From contig DYMC01000021.1 in the NCBI GenBank assembly GCA_020721745.1, forward strand, positions 1-19,422: DNA of 19,422 bases, written 5' to 3'. This stretch comes from Lentisphaera sp. (GTDB lineage: Bacteria; Verrucomicrobiota; Lentisphaeria; Victivallales; GWF2-50-93). The translations under genes were made by a program, and so were the position numbers. The notes beneath the pieces are model-generated. The model was not told the DNA's origin. It ran no database searches and was given only the letters and a program-made list of their open reading frames with translations. Below are positions 15,381-19,422 of this stretch, piece by piece; within the stretch, counting starts at the first letter, position 1; every line of letters begins with the position of its first letter.

Positions 15381-16157
15381 TTACGGATTGAGCGAGCCGC
15401 ATTCCGGGCAGGCTGTTCCGACCAGCTTTGCCGGGTCGTTCGCGCCATTGGCCGTCGCGACCTTGAAGAAGCAGATGTAGTATCTGAATTCTTCGGCGCC
15501 TGGCCATGGGCATTTGCCTTCGAGGTCAATCTGGACCTTCGATTTGTCCTTCATCGCTGTGCCGTCGGCTTCATATCCCTGCTCCCAGTCAACCGTCGTG
15601 GCGACAAAGAGCGGGATTATGACGTGTGTGGCATCGGCAATCTCACGAAGATTTTTGCCGTCAATGGTGAGATCACTGCCGTCATCGTTCCAATTCTCCG
15701 TGGCGGTGTTTTTGACCTTCGCGACGACAGGCGTTGCCGTCGTTATCGCCGTGGCGGCATCTGTTCCGTAAGCGAGGCTCACTATCCCGGCAGCGTTCAG
15801 GGACGCTCTTTCCTCGGCCGTGAGGGGTTCGATTGTCGTCCTGGCTGCGGTTTCAAAGTTCTCTTCCGTATCGTCAACCAGGCTGTCCATGGCGGTTGTC
15901 GCCGTGGTGCTCGGGAGTCCGGTGTGCATCCCTGTCGGGTAGACACCGTTCACCTGATTGAACATCTTGACGTAGCGGAGGGTTCCGTATTGATTGTAGT
16001 CGCAGGCGGTATCCTTCGCCTCGGTCTCGACATCCGTGAAATACGGGAGAATCAGCGCCGTCAGAGCGGCCATGATTCCGATCACGATCAGCAGCTCGAT
16101 AAGAGAAAACATCTTTCGAGTTGCCACGACTTTCCTTCTGAATCCAATTCTACTCAT
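15381..16157 (-). CDS. Prepilin-like protein, first gene of the secretion locus
   Basis: ATG at 16157 has AAGGAA 6 bases upstream and gives 258 residues; the frame is open further upstream to 16295 but without a supporting site. The leader is RKMFSLIELLIVIGIMAAL, cleaved presumably between Met16 and Phe17, with Glu21 as the conserved +5 Glu and Met rather than Gly at -1. After the helix comes YNQYGTLRYVKMFNQVNGVYPTGMH split over residues 55-79, then an Ala/Thr-rich middle (85-160), and a C-terminal part with EEFRYYICFFKVA (222-234) and CPEC (250-253). Cys52, Cys216 and Cys229 could form disulfides. Position first in the locus and an intrinsic terminator right after it suggest the major pilin. 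I do not recognise a closer subfamily. Confidence 0.85.
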   Translation of the reverse strand: MSRIGFRRKVVATRKMFSLIELLIVIGIMAALTALILPYFTDVETEAKDTACDYNQYGTLRYVKMFNQVNGVYPTGMHTGLPSTTATTAMDSLVDDTEENFETAARTTIEPLTAEERASLNAAGIVSLAYGTDAATAITTATPVVAKVKNTATENWNDDGSDLTIDGKNLREIADATHVIIPLFVATTVDWEQGYEADGTAMKDKSKVQIDLEGKCPWPGAEEFRYYICFFKVATANGANDPAKLVGTACPECGSLNP

Positions 16158-16291
16158 CTTGGTTTCCTTTTGTTGATTTTTGTTGTTTCTTTCGCCGGCG
16201 GCGGAATGCCTGGCGGCGTTTATCCTAATGTCCACCCACAGGACTTGATATTTCCATGCTTTTCTACCGGGCCACTCCCCGGCTCCATGTG
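16158..16291. other. Gap between the flavodoxin operon and the secretion locus
   Basis: These 134 bases carry the Shine-Dalgarno of the first prepilin and a weak 5-bp hairpin (CCGGG 16267-16271 with CCCGG 16278-16282) just after the 91-residue gene. The hairpin has no T-run on the minus strand. I find no convincing sigma-70 or sigma-54 promoter, so read-through from the flavodoxin operon cannot be excluded. Confidence 0.5.
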
Positions 16292-16567
16292 TCATTGTTT
16301 TCCGTCCACCTCCTTTTTTTGTTTATGTTTTTTGTTTAAACCTGCCGTCGGAGCCGCCGGGTAGTCCGACACGAAGCGGTATTCCCTGCCGCAGCGTATC
16401 AGAATCTCCTTCTGTCCTCTTTTCAGGAAGCGCATGCTCACGTCAAGACTTCCAAAGCCGTTGTGCTTGAAAATCTTCAGGAACAGGGAGTGGAGGCACT
16501 CGGCGGCCTTTTCAAGCTCCGTCTTTGGCTGCTGCACTCCCGCTGGCGATTCAATTTTCTCGTTCAT
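16292..16567 (-). CDS. Small conserved-looking protein of unknown function (91 aa), flavodoxin operon
   Basis: I do not recognise a named family. Its ATG overlaps the stop of the Cys-rich protein as ATGA, so it is translationally coupled and very likely real. The N-terminal 70 residues look folded: a helix TELEKAAECLHSLFLKIF (16-33), then GFGSLDVSMRFLKRGQKEIL (37-56) and IRCGREYRFVSDYP, which reads as two or three beta strands. The last 20 residues are Lys/Gln-rich and probably disordered. There are two cysteines (24 and 59). The final gene of the flavodoxin operon, it may take part in iron or redox stress, but only by association. Confidence 0.75.
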   Translation of the reverse strand: MNEKIESPAGVQQPKTELEKAAECLHSLFLKIFKHNGFGSLDVSMRFLKRGQKEILIRCGREYRFVSDYPAAPTAGLNKKHKQKKEVDGKQ

Positions 16568-16752
16568 GGCATGTCCGGATTTAATTTTTTGCAGGCTCTG
16601 TCGTCAATCCCTTTTTTCTCCTTGCACTTGCACACGATGCAGTTCCCCCCGCAGCCGCAGGAGCAGGCTGTTCCAGCGTGTTGCCGGGAGGCCGGCGCAC
16701 CCTTCGCGCCCCCCAGCATGCCGGTAATCCTCTTGATTATGTGTCCGATCAT
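16564..16752 (-). CDS. Small Cys-rich protein (62 aa), putative metal or Fe-S binding
   Basis: The 62-residue product has seven cysteines, six packed in C30-S-C-G-C-GGN-C-IV-C-K-C43 and one at 54. The dense C-x-C and C-x2-C spacing suggests metal or iron-sulfur binding; the N-terminal 20 residues are basic and hydrophobic (MIGHIIKRITGMLGG) and may form an amphipathic helix. GGAG lies 8 bases before ATG 16752, and the stop overlaps the next start as ATGA, so translation is well supported. It follows the DUF2023 gene by 15 bases. I do not recognise the family. In an operon headed by flavodoxin, a role in iron or Fe-S handling is a reasonable guess. Confidence 0.75.
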   Translation of the reverse strand: MIGHIIKRITGMLGGAKGAPASRQHAGTACSCGCGGNCIVCKCKEKKGIDDRACKKLNPDMP

Positions 16753-16767
16753 ATTGTCATCTCCAAT

Positions 16768-17157
16768 TCACGCCGTTTTCATCAGTTCAAGTCGAGGCTT
16801 TCCATCCTCCTGGATCCGGAAGAAGGCCTCGTCCGCCTTCCTGGCCGACTTGTTACGCAGATATCTCCTGCATTGCTGGAGCTTGTCGTAGCCGAGCATT
16901 GTGCCGAGAATGAAATCCTCCTCCGGGCTGTATTCGGAAAGGGAAGGCTTACCGATCCGCCTTATGACCTCGACGCAGTCACCTGCGCCGAAGAACACAT
17001 TGACCCGCGTCGCGCCAAGGGGATAGGCCACGAAGTCAATCCCCTTCCGGCAAAGGCAGTCTTCGATGTCCTTGAGCTGTGATGCCGGCATGGTGTGGAG
17101 CACAAGGTTGCGCAGCCCTTTGCGGTATTCGTAGATGTGATGCTGAAAGACAGTCAT
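16768..17157 (-). CDS. DUF2023 family protein
   Basis: ATG at 17157 is preceded by AAGGA with 6-base spacing and overlaps the flavodoxin stop as ATGA, so the 129-residue form is chosen over the frame opening at 17196. The N-terminus HHIYEYRKGLRNLVLHTMP matches, from memory, the DUF2023 (PF09633) signature, followed by CLCRKGIDFVAYPLGATRVNVFFG (34-57, split here by a strand-turn-strand) and DFILGTMLGYDKLQQCRRYL (81-100). The family has no assigned function; members sit beside flavodoxin genes in anaerobes, and the overlap here repeats that. A partner or regulator of flavodoxin is a plausible role, but unproven. Confidence 0.85.
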   Translation of the reverse strand: MTVFQHHIYEYRKGLRNLVLHTMPASQLKDIEDCLCRKGIDFVAYPLGATRVNVFFGAGDCVEVIRRIGKPSLSEYSPEEDFILGTMLGYDKLQQCRRYLRNKSARKADEAFFRIQEDGKPRLELMKTA

Positions 17158-17657
17158 TTGGTGTCCTTTAGTCTCTTCTTGATCTGTTCCACCCATCCGA
17201 GTATCCGCGAATCCGTCTTCTCCGGCTGCTTGTCCTCGTCTAGCGCAAGCCCCATCATGTCCCCGTCGGTGAGAGTCGCCCTCGAAGAACTGAATTCAAC
17301 GCCCTCCGGAGTCCAGATGCCTATGTTCCTTATCCGCTTCGCCTCGAGGAATGCGGCCATGTCGGCGATGCCGTCCACGAAGCTGTCCGGAAATCCGGCC
17401 TGGCTGCCCAGTCCAAAGACGGCACCAAACTTGGCTTCAAGGGCTCCATATCTGAACTTGTCCAGGAAGCCGGCCATGTCCTCCTGGAGTTCTCCAACAC
17501 CCCATGTCGAGGCGCCGAGGATGAGCAAATCGCACGAGAGCGATTTGCCGGCCTTCTGCGCGGCGACGACCTCCGCGGCATCGAAATGCGCTGCGACTTT
17601 TTCCGCCACACGCTCCGTCGTCCCTGTCGTGCTTCCATAAACAATGCATGCCTTCAT
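17154..17657 (-). CDS. fldA: Flavodoxin, long-chain type
   Basis: FMN-binding one-electron carrier in the cytoplasm that replaces ferredoxin under iron limitation. ATG 17657 is chosen because AAGGAG (17667-17672) is 9 bases upstream; the earlier ATG at 17666 would abut the Shine-Dalgarno. The 167-residue product shows the phosphate loop YGSTTGTTERVA (7-18), the isoalloxazine loops ASTWGVGELQEDM (49-61, with Trp52) and FGLGSQAGFPDSFVDG (81-96), and the extra segment of long-chain flavodoxins (about 117-145). First gene of a four-gene overlapping operon, with a strong promoter and operator-like palindrome upstream (17731-17758). Confidence 0.95.
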   Translation of the reverse strand: MKACIVYGSTTGTTERVAEKVAAHFDAAEVVAAQKAGKSLSCDLLILGASTWGVGELQEDMAGFLDKFRYGALEAKFGAVFGLGSQAGFPDSFVDGIADMAAFLEAKRIRNIGIWTPEGVEFSSSRATLTDGDMMGLALDEDKQPEKTDSRILGWVEQIKKRLKDTK

Positions 17658-17666
17658 TGCGTTCAT

Positions 17667-17672
17667 CTCCTT
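17667..17672 (-). promoter_or_regulatory. Shine-Dalgarno AAGGAG deciding the flavodoxin start
   Basis: AAGGAG on the minus strand is 9 bases from ATG 17657 and directly touches ATG 17666, so the downstream ATG is the likely start and the product begins MKACIVYGSTTG. Confidence 0.7.
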
Positions 17673-17730
17673 TTGCCGACCGTTCGCCGGCGCTTCGGAT
17701 TTTCTCCCCGCCTTTTCGTTGTCGCGGATT

Positions 17731-17750
17731 ATTTTAGTCTCGCCTAAAAT
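17731..17750. promoter_or_regulatory. Operator-like palindrome, candidate iron-regulator (DtxR/IdeR-type) box
   Basis: ATTTTAGTCTCGCCTAAAAT is a 20-bp inverted repeat with one mismatched pair and a 2-base centre. It covers the promoter spacer and the -10, so a bound protein would block transcription. The TTAGG..CCTAA core resembles operators of DtxR/IdeR-type metal-dependent repressors and does not resemble the Fur box. A further half-site, GGCTAAAA, lies at 17761-17768, about one and a half turns away. The palindrome is seen; the regulator is inferred from motif and from the flavodoxin gene it precedes. Confidence 0.55.
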
Positions 17751-17758
17751 ATTTTCAA
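17731..17758 (-). promoter_or_regulatory. Sigma-70-type promoter of the flavodoxin operon
   Basis: On the minus strand TTGAAA (17758-17753) and TAAAAT (17736-17731) are separated by 16 bases; each hexamer matches the consensus at five of six positions. Transcription would start near 17724 and give a leader of about 65 bases before ATG 17657. Confidence 0.75.
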
Positions 17759-17856
17759 ACGGCTAAAACAATTTTTTTAAAGAAAAATACAAAGTATTGG
17801 ATACCAATATCTTATGCCGATCCTGGAGGATTGCCGGACCGCGTTGAAGTCACAAG

Positions 17857-17873
17857 TTGTAAGTGGTTTACAA
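17857..17873. promoter_or_regulatory. Inverted repeat TTGTAA-N5-TTACAA, possible operator
   Basis: TTGTAA (17857-17862) and TTACAA (17868-17873) are perfect reverse complements around GTGGT. Another half-site TGTAAA follows a few bases later. It lies about 100 bases upstream of the flavodoxin -35, so it could be an upstream regulator site or the remains of another promoter. No regulator can be named. Confidence 0.35.
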
Positions 17874-18066
17874 TAAAGATGTAAAGTATTATTTGCCCGT
17901 TTTTTTTTGCTGCTGAACTCCCTCCTGGCATATTTTGGGGGCGGTCATTTTATCTTGCCTCAAACCCCTGTATCAGGATTACGAGAAGCCGGGGGGAGCG
18001 GGCGGATTCGTGGCGGCCATGCGGCGTGGCGGGAGGTCTTGGACGAGACAGCCCGGACGATCGCCT

Positions 18067-19416
18067 TCATTTGCTGTCGAGTTCGAGGTAGATGGTCTTC
18101 TTCCTGTCCTTCGGGAGATGGAATTTTCTGGCGTTGCCTGAGAAGATTGCCTGGGCGCTTTCCTCGAAGAGTCGTTTTTCCATGAAGTCCGGATTTTCCT
18201 CGTGTTGTTCGAGGAGCATGGAGAAGCGCGAGGAGGCGGCGCGCACGAATTCGACAGTTTTGGTCTTGTAGGTTCTTGCTCCTTCGAGGATTGCGGCAAC
18301 CCTGCCGCTGGTCGAGGCGGATTCGGCGGCATCGTGGAATCTGTCCGATGCGTTCTTTTTCCCGGGCTCGTCGGCCTGCGCCTCGGCCAGTTCGTAGGAT
18401 TCGATGGCGTCCAGCAGGCGCTGGAATTCCACTCCTGCGGCTTCGTTGAGGGCTTCGCTCCGGTATTGCTTGGCCTTTTCGATCTGGTTGGCCTTTTCAC
18501 TCTGGGCCTTGTTGACCGACTGGAAGACCTCCACCAGACTTTTGGGGACGCCATATTTTTTCGAGGACAGGCTTGTTATCGAGATGCCGGAGCGCATTCC
18601 GTCGAGATGCCGCTGCGAGGCCTGCATGATGGCGTTGTCGTTTATCGCCCCCTTGACGAAGTCGTCAACGGTCATCGAGGCGACGTGGGCGACGATTTCC
18701 CGCTCGACGATGTTGCGGATGAGTCTTGCGGCCTTCTGCATGTCTCCGATGTTTTCGGCGAAGAGGACAGGACTGTCCCCGGAGCATCTCTTGCCGCCGA
18801 TATCCAGCTTGTAGCTGATCTCCCAGTTCCCCTGGACGATGTTCTTGTCCCCGGTGACGAGGAATCCGTCTCTTCCCGGGGCGAGGGAATTCGCGCAGGC
18901 GCCCATGTTGGCCGGGAGACTATTTCCGCCCCCTTCGTCCGCGGCGGCAGTCGCTTTGGTGCCGGGGGAGGAATATGTCTGGTCACCGGGACTGCGTGGA
19001 TACATGCTTGTCGCGTCGAAGGCGCCGTCCAGCGAGAGCGTGTGTATAGTCGTGGGGATTTTCGTGATTTTGTCTATGGGATACGGCATAGCCCAGTATG
19101 GCCCGCCTGGAGGGATGAAGTGTTTGCCTGCGGAGCCGACCAGTCTGCCGAAGCGGGTGTGTAGCGCGACGCTTCCCTCCTCGACCCAGTAGATGTTGCT
19201 GAAGAGGAAAATGATGGCGAGAAAGCACAGGAGAAGCCTCAGGAGCCCGGCTCCGTCCCTCAATGTGCTTGAGAAGATGGCGAATGGGGAGTCTCCTTCA
19301 TCCGCCTCGGCCTGCGGGGCGCGTGATCCGCCGGGAAGGCCGCCAATTCTGGCTTCGTGCAGGGGAGCAGGCCTGACGAATTGCAGATTTTTCGTTTTAT
19401 TCCATCCCCGAGGCAT
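18067..19416 (-). CDS. hflK: HflK-like SPFH/band-7 membrane protein
   Basis: SPFH proteins form large membrane rings; HflK with HflC regulates the FtsH protease. The 449-residue product has a cytoplasmic N-terminus, one membrane segment (57-76), then the SPFH domain starting WVEEGSVALHTRFGRLVG (77-94) with GKHFIPPGGPYWAMPYPIDKI split over 97-117, FLVTGDKNIVQGNWEISYKL (185-204), and the HflK-like PKSLVEVFQSVNKAQSEKA (291-309) leading into a coiled-coil (300-350). Between the first strands and the GDKNI motif is an unusual 57-residue Gly/Ser/Ala/Pro-rich insertion (128-184). Signature length for HflK is about 350-420, so this is long. The ATG at 19416 is preceded only by A residues to the window edge and the frame stays open, so the true start could lie outside. 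A partner hflC is not in the window; upstream is where it or others would be. Confidence 0.82.
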   Translation of the reverse strand: MPRGWNKTKNLQFVRPAPLHEARIGGLPGGSRAPQAEADEGDSPFAIFSSTLRDGAGLLRLLLCFLAIIFLFSNIYWVEEGSVALHTRFGRLVGSAGKHFIPPGGPYWAMPYPIDKITKIPTTIHTLSLDGAFDATSMYPRSPGDQTYSSPGTKATAAADEGGGNSLPANMGACANSLAPGRDGFLVTGDKNIVQGNWEISYKLDIGGKRCSGDSPVLFAENIGDMQKAARLIRNIVEREIVAHVASMTVDDFVKGAINDNAIMQASQRHLDGMRSGISITSLSSKKYGVPKSLVEVFQSVNKAQSEKANQIEKAKQYRSEALNEAAGVEFQRLLDAIESYELAEAQADEPGKKNASDRFHDAAESASTSGRVAAILEGARTYKTKTVEFVRAASSRFSMLLEQHEENPDFMEKRLFEESAQAIFSGNARKFHLPKDRKKTIYLELDSK

Positions 19417-19422
19417 TTTTTT

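Larger units (their letters stand above)
17673..18066. other. Intergenic region upstream of the flavodoxin operon
   Basis: About 390 bases between the end of the HflK-like gene and flavodoxin. It contains the flavodoxin promoter and palindrome (17731-17758), a TATTGG/CCAATA inverted repeat at 17795-17809, and a TTGTAA/TTACAA inverted repeat at 17857-17873 with a further TGTAAA at about 17879-17885. The part 17730-17900 is AT-rich. I see no intrinsic terminator for the HflK-like gene: only a 4-bp CCTG/CAGG hairpin near 17968-17978. No convincing gene is present. Confidence 0.6.

Noticed and set aside
16267..16282. CCGGG/CCCGG hairpin as a terminator after the flavodoxin operon
   Set aside because: The stem is only 5 bp and is followed by TAGAAAAG, with no T-run on the minus strand.
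17893..17952. 19-codon minus-strand frame with GAGG upstream
   Set aside because: Very short, low-complexity (poly-Lys/Gln from an A-run) and without conserved context to support translation.
1..19422. CRISPR array, tRNA or rRNA genes, replication origin
   Set aside because: No regularly spaced repeats, cloverleaf structures or rRNA signatures were seen on either strand.

Overview
The window reads as bacterial chromosome, fairly GC-rich, with one long leftward (minus-strand) gene train. The prepilins (FSLIELL-type leaders without Gly at -1, a GspG-like pseudopilin built around an 'MGRLP ... DGWGN ... SLGSD' frame) and the MiaA variant suggest a PVC-group anaerobe, most like Lentisphaerota/Victivallales. 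This placement is inference from protein style; there is no rRNA or other marker here.

Layout. 112-1047 (+) is miaA, the only plus-strand gene. 1048-1884 is a gene-poor stretch between convergent units: a decayed N-terminal fragment of a probable IS transposase with its own promoter, plus small hairpin repeats. From 16157 down to 1885 (all minus) lies a complete-looking type II secretion/type IV pilus hybrid locus, in transcription order: a prepilin, an intrinsic terminator, a GspG-like pseudopilin, a large pseudopilin with two tandem carbohydrate-binding-like modules, a GspL-like PilM-PilN fusion, a GspM/PilO-like protein, GspE ATPase, GspF platform, a PilP/GspC-like periplasmic protein, GspD secretin, a TPR lipoprotein (possible pilotin), PilT retraction ATPase, and a Wzy/PglL-type O-antigen ligase-like membrane protein with a TPR tail. 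Most junctions are overlapping or only a few bases apart. No prepilin peptidase gene is in the window.

17657-16292 (minus) is a second tight operon: flavodoxin, DUF2023 protein, a 62-residue Cys-rich protein and a 91-residue unknown protein. It is preceded by a good sigma-70-type promoter whose spacer and -10 are covered by a palindrome resembling operators of DtxR/IdeR-type iron regulators, so this looks like an iron-limitation operon. At the right edge (19416-18067, minus) is an HflK-like SPFH membrane protein whose start may lie at or beyond the window end.

How it fits together. The secretion locus encodes an inner-membrane assembly platform (GspL/M/F), one assembly ATPase (GspE), one retraction ATPase (PilT), pilins, an alignment protein (PilP/GspC-like), an outer-membrane secretin and a candidate pilotin. 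A PilT inside a locus with a GspL-type fusion and GspG-like pseudopilins is the main mechanistic oddity: it suggests a retractable pseudopilus or pilus. The last gene may glycosylate the pilin or may be a passenger. The most novel parts are the CBM-bearing pseudopilin, the non-Gly prepilin cleavage sites, and the two uncharacterised small proteins behind flavodoxin.
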